Of a DNA stretch of 64,000 nt, positions 1 through 8,796 are shown piece by piece. The translations under genes and the position numbers were made by a program. The first letter of the stretch is position 1; every line of letters begins with the position of its first letter. The notes beneath the pieces are model-generated. The model made no database searches and was not told the DNA's origin. It worked only from the letters and a program-made list of their open reading frames with translations. Source of the stretch: an uncultured Christensenellaceae bacterium (lineage in GTDB: Bacteria > Bacillota > Clostridia > Christensenellales > Borkfalkiaceae); NCBI GenBank assembly GCA_910586825.1, contig CAJUJF010000001.1, positions 62,001 through 126,000 on the forward strand, given 5' to 3'.

Positions 1-1
1 C

Positions 2-364
2 GGTTATGAAGGCATTTTCGAGGTTGAGTTTTTGATTGACAAAGATGGAACGTATTATTTTTTGGAAATCAATTTCAGAGCTTCGGCGTGGAATTACACC
101 GGATCGTGCGCTGGGATGCCGTTGTCTTATCTTTGGGTGAAATCAATGTGTAACGGATACATTGACATTGCCGACAAGATGGAGTTCGAAGATTTTACTG
201 CTATGTCCGAGGCAATAGACTTTGGGAAAAGGGTGGATTCCGGCAAAGTTACTTTGGCGGAATGGTTGAAGGATTTTAAAGAGGCAAAGTGCACATACTA
301 TTACAACAAAGACGATTATGAACCGTTCGCGGTTTTATACGATAAGTGGGATGAACTGAAATAG
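2..364 (+). CDS. ATP-grasp domain protein, C-terminal part (cut by window start)
   Basis: The reading frame is open from base 2, so only about the last 120 residues are visible. The stretch YYFLEINFRASAW has the E-x-N arrangement of the metal-binding end of an ATP-grasp domain, after an EGIFEVEFLID strand as in carboxylate-amine ligases. Such enzymes join a carboxylate to an amine with ATP. Its place one base before a sugar transferase suggests it makes or attaches an amide-linked substituent of the polysaccharide, but the substrate cannot be read from the sequence. The true start lies outside the window. Confidence 0.6.
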   Translation, partial: GYEGIFEVEFLIDKDGTYYFLEINFRASAWNYTGSCAGMPLSYLWVKSMCNGYIDIADKMEFEDFTAMSEAIDFGKRVDSGKVTLAEWLKDFKEAKCTYYYNKDDYEPFAVLYDKWDELK

Positions 365-365
365 G

Positions 366-1007
366 ATGGGGAAATTTTTTAAAATCTTTTTCGATTATTT
401 ATTTGCCTTAATATTTGGAATCATATCGTTGCCGTTTATTTTGCTGGCGATTATATTTATTATGATTTGTTCGCCGAACGGGTCTCCGCTTTTTGTACAA
501 ACAAGGATAGGATATAAAGGGAAACCTTTTTCGATTATTAAACTTCGAACGATGACGAATAAGAAAGATGAGACGGGACAGCTTTTGCCTTCGGAAAAAA
601 GATTGAAGTTTTGGGGCAAAATTATACGCGCAACAAATATTGACGAGTTGACCCAAATATGGAATATTCTTGCTTTTCAGATGTCTTTTATCGGACCAAG
701 ACCTCTTTTGCCCAACGAAATGCAGATCATGACGGAAGAAGAGCAGAAGTTGCGGCAGTCGGTGAGACCCGGCATCAGTGGTTGGGAAGCAGTGAATGAG
801 GGAGCATCTTCTAACAGGACCGAAATGGCGCAATTCGATTTGTATTACGTGAAGCATTGGTCTTTTGGGTTTGACATAAAAATATTTTTCAAAACGATTT
901 TAAAAGTATTTACGTTCAACAGACCGGATGATTCGGTGCGCGCGCCAAAGGTTCGGGAAGAAGAAATTAAGGAAGTTGATGAAACCGCGGATGATGGAAA
1001 TAGGTAG
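366..1007 (+). CDS. Initiating sugar-phosphate transferase (PglC/WcaJ C-terminal type)
   Basis: This 213-residue membrane-associated enzyme should transfer a sugar 1-phosphate from a UDP-sugar to undecaprenyl phosphate and so start each repeat unit. One hydrophobic N-terminal helix (about residues 8-34) is followed by the family motifs KLRTM, NIDELTQIWNIL with the catalytic Asp-Glu pair, and MSFIGPRPLLP. The size matches the short PglC-like form, which lacks the four-helix N-terminal region of WbaP and WcaJ. It follows the ATP-grasp gene by one base. Its 3' end overlaps the likely start of the next gene. The sugar is unknown. The C-terminal 15 residues are highly charged. Confidence 0.93.
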   Translation: MGKFFKIFFDYLFALIFGIISLPFILLAIIFIMICSPNGSPLFVQTRIGYKGKPFSIIKLRTMTNKKDETGQLLPSEKRLKFWGKIIRATNIDELTQIWNILAFQMSFIGPRPLLPNEMQIMTEEEQKLRQSVRPGISGWEAVNEGASSNRTEMAQFDLYYVKHWSFGFDIKIFFKTILKVFTFNRPDDSVRAPKVREEEIKEVDETADDGNR

Positions 1008-1959
1008 TTTTCTTGAACTGGATTTTATAAATACCGGAGAATATTACGATCAGAAGTCCGATATCGCCAGATTGAATACAGGAAGGGCGGCTATTTGGCA
1101 TGCGCTTCGAGTTTTGGGCGGAAGTACCGTTTGGTTGCCTTATTATCAATGCGATACTGTAAGAGAATTTTTAAAGAGCAAGAATGTTTCCATAAAGTAT
1201 TACCATATCGATTGTGAATTTAATCCGATTGATTTAACGCCCGCGGGAGACGAAGCTGTACTCTTTGTGAATTACTTTGGGGTTATGTCGCATGATCGAA
1301 TGCGGGATCTCGTAAAAGGCTATAAAAAAGTAATTATTGACAACTCGCAAGCTTTTTTCTGCGCGCCCGTGAGCGGTTGCATGAATGTGTATTCGTGCAG
1401 GAAATTTGTGGGGGTTCCTGATGGGGCTTATGTAATAGGAAAAGGTGCACATAGCTATGTGAAAGACTACGAAAAAGGGTATTCATCCGATACGGCGTTG
1501 TTTCTATTTCAGAGAATAGAATACGGTTGCGAGGGAAAAGCCTATGTCAACAGACAGTCGAATGAGCGCCGAATAGATACGGAAGATATAAAACAGATGT
1601 CGGAATTGACTCATAGAATATTGGGCGCGACTGATTATGAGAAGATAGAACGGAAAAGAATCGAAAATTTTAATACCATCCATAGTCTGATCGGCTCCAT
1701 GAATCAGATAGATGCGATGAAATATTATAGGCAAGATTGTGTTCCGATGGTATATCCGTTTGTAGTTGAAAACGACGGTTTATTGGATAAACTTCAAAGA
1801 CACAAGCACTTTCAGGGGCATTGGTGGAGTTATCTGTTGGAGGAGATGAAGGAAAACGATTTCGAATATTGGATTTCGAGATACGTAATTCCGATTACCA
1901 TAGATCAGAGATACGGGAATAAAGAAATGAACTATATCGGCGAGATAATTTGTAAATGA
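979..1959 (+). CDS. Divergent PLP-fold (DegT/aminotransferase-like) protein
   Basis: The protein has about 326 residues from ATG 979, which has GGAAG just upstream; ATG 991 and 994 are alternatives. A longer frame starts at 928 but lies wholly inside the previous gene. LNTGRAAIWHALR resembles the cofactor-phosphate region of fold-type I PLP enzymes. IDNSQAFF supplies an Asp (about residue 121) and SCRKFVGVPDGAY a candidate Schiff-base Lys (about residue 142). The spacing is like that of DegT/DnrJ sugar aminotransferases, but overall similarity to them is low. It may aminate a keto-sugar intermediate or be a non-catalytic relative. Its stop overlaps the next start by 4 bases. Confidence 0.6.
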   Translation: MKPRMMEIGSFLELDFINTGEYYDQKSDIARLNTGRAAIWHALRVLGGSTVWLPYYQCDTVREFLKSKNVSIKYYHIDCEFNPIDLTPAGDEAVLFVNYFGVMSHDRMRDLVKGYKKVIIDNSQAFFCAPVSGCMNVYSCRKFVGVPDGAYVIGKGAHSYVKDYEKGYSSDTALFLFQRIEYGCEGKAYVNRQSNERRIDTEDIKQMSELTHRILGATDYEKIERKRIENFNTIHSLIGSMNQIDAMKYYRQDCVPMVYPFVVENDGLLDKLQRHKHFQGHWWSYLLEEMKENDFEYWISRYVIPITIDQRYGNKEMNYIGEIICK

Positions 1960-2792
1960 AGCGAGTATTAATTACAGGTTCCAATAGTTATTTGGGCGAT
2001 GCTATAAAAAGATATCTCGATGTCAATGGCGGTTATGACGTAGATATTCTTGATATGTTGGATGAGAAGTGGGCAGAAACCGATTTCTCGTGTTACGACG
2101 TTGTTTTCAATGTCTGCGCTATTGTTCATAGGCCGAATGAGAAAGATGATCTTTATTATGCGGTAAACAGAGACTTGGCGTTTACAATAGCCGAAAAGGC
2201 GAAACGCGAAGGGGTAAAGTTGTTTATTCAAACGAGTACCAACGGTGTATTCGGTATTGATTTGGGAATAATTAGTGCGGATAGCAAGTATAAACCGAGA
2301 AACGCATACGAAAAATCCAAACTAGAAGCTGACCGATTGATTTGGCATCTAAACGACGACGCTTATTCGGTATGTATAATTCGCCCGCCGATGATTTACG
2401 GAAAGGGATGTAGAGGCAATTATCCCAAAATGGAAAAATTTGCGTTAAAATCTCCTGTTTTCCCTTCATTAAAGAACCGTAAGGACTTTATTTATGTTTT
2501 AAACATGGCCGATTTCGTGAAATTCGCCATAGATAATGAGTTGTGCGGCACGTTCTACCCGCGCGACCGCGAACCTGCAAGCGTAAGTCATATAGTAAAA
2601 AGTATTGCAAGATTAAACGGGAGAAAGATTCGCTTGTGGAGCATTTTTAATCCATTTGTTAAGTTGTTTTTAAAATGCAACCATACCTTAAAATTAGTTT
2701 TCGGTGACAATTATTGCACGATAAATGACGGGGCGAGTTGGGTTGCCCCGATTAGCTTGGACGATGCATTGACAGAAATGTACGAGGCGTAA
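1956..2792 (+). CDS. NAD-dependent sugar epimerase/dehydratase/reductase (SDR)
   Basis: This is an extended short-chain dehydrogenase of 278 residues. The Rossmann motif GSNSYLG lies at residues 8-14, and the catalytic Tyr118-x3-Lys122 lies in NAYEKSKLEAD. The motif IIRPPMIYGKG is typical of NDP-sugar-modifying SDRs. Homologues beside initiating sugar transferases are often of the WbpV/WreQ type, which reduce a 4-keto sugar to give QuiNAc; that role here is inferred from context. It is shorter than most UDP-glucose 4-epimerases. It overlaps the upstream gene by 4 bases and lies one base from the downstream glycosyltransferase, so translation is probably coupled. Confidence 0.82.
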   Translation: MKRVLITGSNSYLGDAIKRYLDVNGGYDVDILDMLDEKWAETDFSCYDVVFNVCAIVHRPNEKDDLYYAVNRDLAFTIAEKAKREGVKLFIQTSTNGVFGIDLGIISADSKYKPRNAYEKSKLEADRLIWHLNDDAYSVCIIRPPMIYGKGCRGNYPKMEKFALKSPVFPSLKNRKDFIYVLNMADFVKFAIDNELCGTFYPRDREPASVSHIVKSIARLNGRKIRLWSIFNPFVKLFLKCNHTLKLVFGDNYCTINDGASWVAPISLDDALTEMYEA

Positions 2793-2793
2793 T

Positions 2794-4014
2794 ATGAGAA
2801 TTTTGGTTATCAGCCAATATTATTTCCCCGAAGATTTTCGTATAAATGATATTTGCGAAGGTTTGGTCGCGCGGGGACATGAAGTAACGGTAGTTACAGG
2901 CATTCCGAATTATCCTCACGGTTATGTATTTGAAGGATACGAAAAATCGTATGAATATGTCGACACAAGAAACGGCGTTAAAATATTGCGGTGCAACAAT
3001 AAACCGAGAAAAAAAGGTGCTATCAATTTAATTAAAAATTATGTAAGCTATGTAAAATGTGCGAATAAGATTTTAAAAAAACTTGACGCTACGTTTGACA
3101 TTGTTTATGTCTATCAGATGTCGCCGATTTCACTGGCTTTACCGGGGATTAAATATAAAAAGCGTCATCATATCCCGCTGTATTTATATGTCTGTGATAT
3201 TTGGCCCGAATCTGTAAGGGATTTAGCCGGCGGGAAGATTATGTCGGTAAAAAATCCGATTTATTCTTACGCCAAACGTTTTTCTAAAAAAATATATAAA
3301 AAAGCGGATAGAATCGGGGTAAAGTGCGAAGAATTTATAGATTATCTCGAAACCGTTTGTAAAGTCAAAAGAGAGAAATGCGAAGTTATTTATGAGCATG
3401 CAGAATCATCGTATTTATCCGTTAATGAGTATTCGATCAATAACGGTGTTGTCGATTTGATGTTTTTAGGAAATATCGGACATTCTTCAAATTGTGACAG
3501 CATTGTCAAAGCGGTTAAATCAATAGGAGAAAGTTGTAATAATTTCATCGTTCATTTCGTCGGTGATGGTTCGGAGTTGGGAAATATCAAAGCCCTTTCT
3601 GAAGAGTTACAAGTTGAAGATAAAATTGTTTTTCACGGTAGATGTCCCCAGGAAGCGGTCAATGATTATTATGAGTTGGCGGATATATGCCTTCTTACTT
3701 TATCGTGTAAAACTGCGGTGGGAATGACCCCGCCCGCAAAGCTTACTAGTTATATGGCGGCGTGTCGTCCGATTATCGCGTCAATCGACGGCGCGGCGAG
3801 AAATATTATTCAACAAGCGCAATGTGGTTTGGTCGTTCCCGCCGATGATATAGACGGGTTTGCAAACATTATTCGAAAAGCAATTGAAGATGAGTCTGTA
3901 ATAAAGGATTTCGGAATGAACGGCAGAAAATATTTTCTTGATAACTTTACGTTGGACAAGCATATTGAAAGCTTGGAAAAAAGCTTGAAAGATTTATGTG
4001 GAGTTCAGGCATGA
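2794..4014 (+). CDS. Glycosyltransferase family 4 (WbuB-like)
   Basis: The protein has 406 residues with the GT-B fold of family GT4. The N-terminal strand MRILVISQYYFPEDFRI and RGHEVTVVTGIPNYPHG match the WbuB/WcaI type, many of which use aminosugar donors such as FucNAc. The C-terminal half holds the donor site, with FVGDGSELGNIKAL followed by TPPAKLTSYMAACRPIIAS. It probably adds the second or a later sugar to the lipid-linked repeat on the cytoplasmic face of the membrane. The gene starts one base after the SDR gene. Because the operon can make UDP-L-FucNAc, that is a plausible donor, but this is inference. Confidence 0.9.
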   Translation: MRILVISQYYFPEDFRINDICEGLVARGHEVTVVTGIPNYPHGYVFEGYEKSYEYVDTRNGVKILRCNNKPRKKGAINLIKNYVSYVKCANKILKKLDATFDIVYVYQMSPISLALPGIKYKKRHHIPLYLYVCDIWPESVRDLAGGKIMSVKNPIYSYAKRFSKKIYKKADRIGVKCEEFIDYLETVCKVKREKCEVIYEHAESSYLSVNEYSINNGVVDLMFLGNIGHSSNCDSIVKAVKSIGESCNNFIVHFVGDGSELGNIKALSEELQVEDKIVFHGRCPQEAVNDYYELADICLLTLSCKTAVGMTPPAKLTSYMAACRPIIASIDGAARNIIQQAQCGLVVPADDIDGFANIIRKAIEDESVIKDFGMNGRKYFLDNFTLDKHIESLEKSLKDLCGVQA

Positions 4015-4047
4015 TCTTAGTTAAGTTATTATTGTGGAGAGGTTGTT

Positions 4048-5103
4048 TTGAAGATATTAGTCGATAATCACAATTTGCTTGGGGATTTCGTAATCTTTTT
4101 GCCCACGCTGATTAAATTAAGAGAGTACTATCCAAACGATGAGATTCATATTATCGTAGGATCCAATACCGAAGCAGAGATTTGCAAAGAAAGTGTTGCC
4201 GTGGATTCAATCTACATTATGAATCCCGATACGTTCACGAAATCACAGTATTTTTCTATAATCAAAAAATTAAGAAAGCAACGCTTTGATCTTGGCATTG
4301 TCGCTATGGCGATCAATGCGAAGAAAGGTAAAATTTTTTTGAAGTTAGCGGGATGTAAAAAAACAGTCGGGAAAAAATTGAAAGGGTTCTTCAAAAATAA
4401 TTATATTGTGCGGGACTCAGAAGATCAGAACGAAGTGCTTCACAACTTGGAAATTATCAAAGCACTCGGGTTTGAAAATGTTTCTTTCAGTTATCCTTTT
4501 ATTCATGTTTCAGATGTGTACATGAGGAGAGCCGAAGAGCTTTTACAAACTGCCAACGAGAGTTTAATTAGTATTTGTATAGGGACCGGAGATTTTTATT
4601 ACAACCACGGCAAAAAGTTTTATTACAACTGTAAACAATGGAGTTTAAAAAAGTATATCGAGTTGAAAAATCAATTGATAGATTCCGGATATAGTGTAGT
4701 GCTTTTGGGAGCGAAGAAAGAGATGAATTTTGTTAAGGCGCAGAATCTTGAAGAAGAATTATTTGTCGATACAATCAATCTTATAAATGCGTGTTCGATT
4801 ATGGAATCGATCGCGATTCTTAAATGTAGTACCTTGGTGATCGGAGGCGACACGGGATTGATGCATTGCGCTGCTGCTTTGGATGTACCAACGGTCTCAA
4901 TATTCGGCGCAACGAATTCGCTTCTTGCCAGACCGTATTCCGATAAAAATAAAGTGGTTTTGGCAAATGTCGATTGCCAACCGTGCATTAAAGAATATGG
5001 AGTTAGGTACAAAGAAAAAGCCGGAGTCTGTAACAATCGAATTTGTTTGGAGAATATAACCGTTGATATGGTTTTAGAAGCGGTACGCGAGAGTATTGGT
5101 TAG
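4048..5103 (+). CDS. Glycosyltransferase family 9 (heptosyltransferase-like)
   Basis: The protein has 351 residues and starts with TTG at 4048, placed by GGAGAGG about 6 bases upstream. The opening MKILVDNHNLLGDFVIFLP and the C-terminal VIGGDTGLMHCAAALDVPTV-type motif are the hallmarks of family GT9, the ADP-heptose:LPS heptosyltransferases. A cysteine-rich stretch (CQPCIKEYG ... CNNRICLENI) near the end is also usual for the family. The ADP-heptose-forming enzymes HldE, GmhA and GmhB are in the same operon, so it probably transfers a heptose into the repeat unit. No lipid A or LPS-core gene is in the window, so the acceptor is probably polysaccharide and not LPS. Confidence 0.9.
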   Translation: MKILVDNHNLLGDFVIFLPTLIKLREYYPNDEIHIIVGSNTEAEICKESVAVDSIYIMNPDTFTKSQYFSIIKKLRKQRFDLGIVAMAINAKKGKIFLKLAGCKKTVGKKLKGFFKNNYIVRDSEDQNEVLHNLEIIKALGFENVSFSYPFIHVSDVYMRRAEELLQTANESLISICIGTGDFYYNHGKKFYYNCKQWSLKKYIELKNQLIDSGYSVVLLGAKKEMNFVKAQNLEEELFVDTINLINACSIMESIAILKCSTLVIGGDTGLMHCAAALDVPTVSIFGATNSLLARPYSDKNKVVLANVDCQPCIKEYGVRYKEKAGVCNNRICLENITVDMVLEAVRESIG

Positions 5104-5131
5104 AAAGAATTCAATAGAAGGATTACTTGTT

Positions 5132-6544
5132 ATGAGGAAGGTTTTTGTTTTCGGCGATATAATTTTAGATAGATATTGTATTGGGAGCGTGAAGCGGTTG
5201 TCGCCGGAATCCCCCGTTCCCATTGTCAATTTACAATCCACCAATAAAGTGTTGGGCGGCGCGGCGAATGTTGCCGCTAATATTAGTGCGCTTGGCAGAA
5301 AAGTTGATTTGTGCGGGATTATTGGTAAAGATCTTGCGGGAAATGATGTTTCGGAATTATTGAAAAAATATGGCGTTGGAAATAAGTTGCATGAGTTATC
5401 CACAGCCAAAACTATTGTTAAAACTAGAGTTATCGGAAACAATCAGCAAATTGTAAGAATCGACGACGAAGAACGATTCGTATTAGATTCGGTCAAGGAA
5501 AGTACAATCATAGCTGATTTTAAAAAAGATATCGAGGCATATTCCGTGGTCGTTATTTCCGATTATGCTAAAGGCGCTTGTACGAAATCTTTATGCAGGC
5601 AGATTATCAACCTTGCTCATGAGAACGGCATTGCGGTTGTTGTGGACCCCAAGGGGATAGAATGGGAGAAGTACGAAAATGCAACTGTCGTTACGCCGAA
5701 TTTAAAGGAATTATCTTTGCTGATGGGTAAAGATATTGAGAATGACGATTTGGATATTGAGAGACAGTGCACGGGGTTGTGTGATAAGTTAAAGATAAAA
5801 AATTTATTGCTCACACGTTCGGAAAGGGGAATGTCGCTGTTTCAAAGCGGTTCTAACGAAGTAATTCACGAAGAATCACAGGCAAGGGAGGTTTTTGACG
5901 TTTCGGGCGCGGGGGATACAGTTGTTGCGGCGATTGCAGCTTATGTAGATATTGAAAAAGAGTTGAAGAGAGTGATTCATGTCGCAAATATTGCTGCGGG
6001 AATTGTTGTAGAAAAGATAGGAACTGCCGTAGTTACAAGAAAAGAATTGAACGATTGGTTGGAAAAAGATTTAGATAATGAGCAAAAGATAGTAAGTCTA
6101 AAAGTGTTGGTTGATATAAGTGATTCGTGGAAAGAGTGCGGACAGACAATTTGTTTTACTAACGGATGTTTTGATGTTTTACACAGAGGACACGTACAAC
6201 TATTGAAAAAGGCCGCTACGTTTTGCGACCGTTTAATTGTTGCAATCAATAGCGATAAATCTGTTCGAAGGCTGAAAGGCGAGGAGCGCCCTGTGAATAA
6301 ACAAGAGGATCGGGCGTTTATTCTTTCTTCCCTAAAATATGTGGATGCTGTTATTATATTCGATGACGATACTCCGTTGGAATTGATAAGAAATATACGC
6401 CCTGATGTTTTGGTAAAAGGTGCAGATTATACAGTCGAAAACGTTGTTGGAAGAGAATACGCGGGAAGGGTGGAATTAGTGGATATTGTATCAAATTATT
6501 CTACGACTGGTATTCTGAATAAAATTAAATCCCAAAAAAATTGA
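5132..6544 (+). CDS. hldE: Bifunctional heptose 7-phosphate kinase / heptose 1-phosphate adenylyltransferase
   Basis: The protein has about 470 residues, close to the usual 475 of HldE. The chosen ATG has AGAAGGA about 9 bases upstream; a frame extension to TTG 5096 overlaps the previous gene and has no ribosome site. Residues 1 to about 320 form a PfkB/ribokinase domain with GGAANVAANISALG and the catalytic DVSGAGDT near residues 256-263. From about residue 340 comes a nucleotidylyltransferase domain with TNGCFDVLHRGHVQLL (HxGH at about 351-354). It phosphorylates D-glycero-D-manno-heptose 7-phosphate at C1 and, after GmhB acts, forms ADP-heptose. GmhA and GmhB are encoded 3.4 kb downstream. 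Confidence 0.95.
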   Translation: MRKVFVFGDIILDRYCIGSVKRLSPESPVPIVNLQSTNKVLGGAANVAANISALGRKVDLCGIIGKDLAGNDVSELLKKYGVGNKLHELSTAKTIVKTRVIGNNQQIVRIDDEERFVLDSVKESTIIADFKKDIEAYSVVVISDYAKGACTKSLCRQIINLAHENGIAVVVDPKGIEWEKYENATVVTPNLKELSLLMGKDIENDDLDIERQCTGLCDKLKIKNLLLTRSERGMSLFQSGSNEVIHEESQAREVFDVSGAGDTVVAAIAAYVDIEKELKRVIHVANIAAGIVVEKIGTAVVTRKELNDWLEKDLDNEQKIVSLKVLVDISDSWKECGQTICFTNGCFDVLHRGHVQLLKKAATFCDRLIVAINSDKSVRRLKGEERPVNKQEDRAFILSSLKYVDAVIIFDDDTPLELIRNIRPDVLVKGADYTVENVVGREYAGRVELVDIVSNYSTTGILNKIKSQKN

Positions 6545-6603
6545 TATTCGGTTGAGAAATTATTGTTGATCTACGTAGACACAACCGATGGAGTACCGCA
6601 GTA

Positions 6604-7761
6604 ATGAATATTATACTATTATTTATTGCTCTTATAGGTATCATCACTTTTTTTGGCTCTTTATATTTTTCGCCGCGCAAGTGTAAAAGATTTTTGGTTG
6701 TTTACATGATCTCGATCTTCATCATGGCGTTATTGTATGAGCCGAAAGGAGATCCTGATATTGTAAGATATTATGAGGAATTAAAAAGTTGCCAGAATAA
6801 GTCGCTTGCCGAAATATCTGCTTTCATGCAAGACGGGCTATTCATTGAGCACCTTTTGTATTGGATTGCGGCAAGAATTTCGAATTTAAATTTTCTTTCT
6901 GCACTTTCTACGACTTGCGTTTATACCGTGGCGGGTTATATAACTTGTGATTATTTTACTTCTCAGAAAAAAATTGATCGAAATGCTTTGCTGATATTCG
7001 CAATATTTCAATTTTGCTTTCTACCGTTTTTTTCGATTGTAAACAATATAAGAAACGTCAGTGCTTTTGCGCTGGTACTTTTAGCACTTTATAAAGATCT
7101 GATTAAGAGTCAAAGATCCGTATCCGTATGGTTGTTATATCTATTGCCGTGTTTTTGGCACATAAGCGCGTTTTTGTTGGTTGCTTGCCGCTTGGTGTGC
7201 GCAGTGGTTGGGAGACGGAAAATCCTGGGAATTTTGTGTGTTCTTTTCATTTTTTCGGTTCCGTTTATATATCAATCCTGTATCGGATTCCTCTATGCGC
7301 ATCCTCTTAGGGAGGGAAATCCGCTTGCAGATTTTTACAATTCATTTGTTTCGAGATTGTATTGGTATGTCGATTCTACCACTGACTATGTAAATCAATT
7401 AGACCTGTCGGATAAGTATACGATTGTTACGAAGCTTGCTACGGTCGTAGTTTCTATACTTTTTATCGTCAGAGCAAATATCGGAAAAGCAACAAATTGC
7501 GGTTATTCATATACGTTATTTATGGAAATTATATGCGCACTGAGTATCGTATCGAACATGTTTGTCGCACCTCTGTTTTGGCGATTTTTTTCGGTCTTTG
7601 TTATTGGTGGAGGACCGGTTTTATACAAGATATTCAACACGAAACAGAATAAAGATGCGTTGCTTATGTTTTTATTGGTTATCATTGCAATATTTTACTT
7701 TATTGCGCATATCAGATTTAGTTTTGAAATTACCGATTTTGCAAAAATGTTCAGAGTATAA
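6604..7761 (+). CDS. EpsG-family / Wzy-like polysaccharide polymerase
   Basis: The polytopic membrane protein has 385 residues and about ten hydrophobic segments. The early motif YEPKGDPDIVRYYEEL, with a conserved Asp and Arg after the second helix, and the fold RNVSAFALVLLALYKD are typical of the EpsG/O-antigen polymerase group. It would join flipped repeat units at the outer face of the membrane, working with the Wzx protein encoded at 12,160. It is the only polymerase candidate in the visible part of the operon. The preceding 59-base gap shows no clear promoter. Confidence 0.82.
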   Translation: MNIILLFIALIGIITFFGSLYFSPRKCKRFLVVYMISIFIMALLYEPKGDPDIVRYYEELKSCQNKSLAEISAFMQDGLFIEHLLYWIAARISNLNFLSALSTTCVYTVAGYITCDYFTSQKKIDRNALLIFAIFQFCFLPFFSIVNNIRNVSAFALVLLALYKDLIKSQRSVSVWLLYLLPCFWHISAFLLVACRLVCAVVGRRKILGILCVLFIFSVPFIYQSCIGFLYAHPLREGNPLADFYNSFVSRLYWYVDSTTDYVNQLDLSDKYTIVTKLATVVVSILFIVRANIGKATNCGYSYTLFMEIICALSIVSNMFVAPLFWRFFSVFVIGGGPVLYKIFNTKQNKDALLMFLLVIIAIFYFIAHIRFSFEITDFAKMFRV

Positions 7762-7787
7762 CGGTGTCGGCGGTTTCGAGGTGGGGA

Positions 7788-8765
7788 GTGCAGGAAAAAT
7801 TGGTCTCAATAATTATTCCTATTTACAATGTAGAAAAGTACCTTGTAAAATGTTTACAAAGTGTTCAGGCGCAGACATATAAAAATATTCAAGTATTGAT
7901 GATCGACGATGGGTCGACGGACGGTAGTGCCGAATTATGTAAAGATTTTGTTGCAAAAGACAATCGATTTCGTTATTTTTATAAAGAAAATGGCGGATTA
8001 TCGGATGCAAGGAATTACGGGATTTCCCGGGCGGATGGGCAATACTTAACATTTGTCGATTCGGATGATTATTTGAGTCCTGTTTTTGTTGAACAATTAT
8101 ACGCTTGTTTTAATGCCGATCCTGCGGTAGAAGTTTCTGTGTGCTCTATGGATTTGGTGGACGAAACTTATAAAACGATAGGGTCTTATTCGTTTCCAAC
8201 AAAAGTTTATACCGGAGAAGAAGCGTTGAGAGAGGTTTTATATAGTAGGGGTCTTGAATGTTACGCCTGCGCAAAAATGTTCTCCAAAAAAATCTTCGAA
8301 ACAGTCAGCTTTACGAAAGGTCGTCTGTTTGAGGATATTGATATCATATATAAGATTTTTTTGAATGTGAAAAAGGTTCAAGTTGTCGGTGGGGCTTATT
8401 ATTATTATCTTCAACGGAAAAACAGTATTACCCAAGCTGTTTTTAACAGAAAGCAACTCGTACTTTTGGATATAATGCAGGAAATGATGAGTTACATTGC
8501 TGTTCATGCGCCAAATTTATTGTCTGCTGCAATTAGAAGAAAAGTCTCTTCCGAGTTATGGCTGATTGCAAAAATTAATTCATGTCAAGATCGGGATAAG
8601 GATCTAGTTAAGCAACTTACAAAGAGCGTGAAAAAGGACGCGAAAATAGTGTCTCGGGATCGGCAGTCGTCCAGAAATGATAAAATCAAATTGATTTTGC
8701 TGAAATATTTCGGTCCTCGCGTATTTTCATTTGTCTATAACAGCGTAGGAACGGGGGCGAAATAA
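7788..8765 (+). CDS. Glycosyltransferase family 2
   Basis: This GT-A fold enzyme has about 325 residues. The GTG start at 7788 gives the usual family beginning (MQEKLVSIIIPIYNVEKYL) and has GAGG 6 bases upstream; a GTG at 7764 in the same frame lacks a ribosome site. Motifs are DDGSTDGSAE, GLSDARNYGI and the metal-binding FVDSDDYL. LFEDIDIIYKIF is the acceptor-side ED motif. It adds one sugar to the lipid-linked unit on the cytoplasmic side. Lysine-rich C-terminal residues suggest peripheral membrane binding. The donor cannot be predicted. Confidence 0.93.
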   Translation: MQEKLVSIIIPIYNVEKYLVKCLQSVQAQTYKNIQVLMIDDGSTDGSAELCKDFVAKDNRFRYFYKENGGLSDARNYGISRADGQYLTFVDSDDYLSPVFVEQLYACFNADPAVEVSVCSMDLVDETYKTIGSYSFPTKVYTGEEALREVLYSRGLECYACAKMFSKKIFETVSFTKGRLFEDIDIIYKIFLNVKKVQVVGGAYYYYLQRKNSITQAVFNRKQLVLLDIMQEMMSYIAVHAPNLLSAAIRRKVSSELWLIAKINSCQDRDKDLVKQLTKSVKKDAKIVSRDRQSSRNDKIKLILLKYFGPRVFSFVYNSVGTGAK

Positions 8766-8796
8766 TTTATCTACGCAAAACCGACAGGAGATGAAT

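Noticed and set aside
928..978. Upstream extension of the PLP-fold protein gene
   Set aside because: It lies wholly inside the sugar transferase gene, has no ribosome site, and gives residues unlike the family start.
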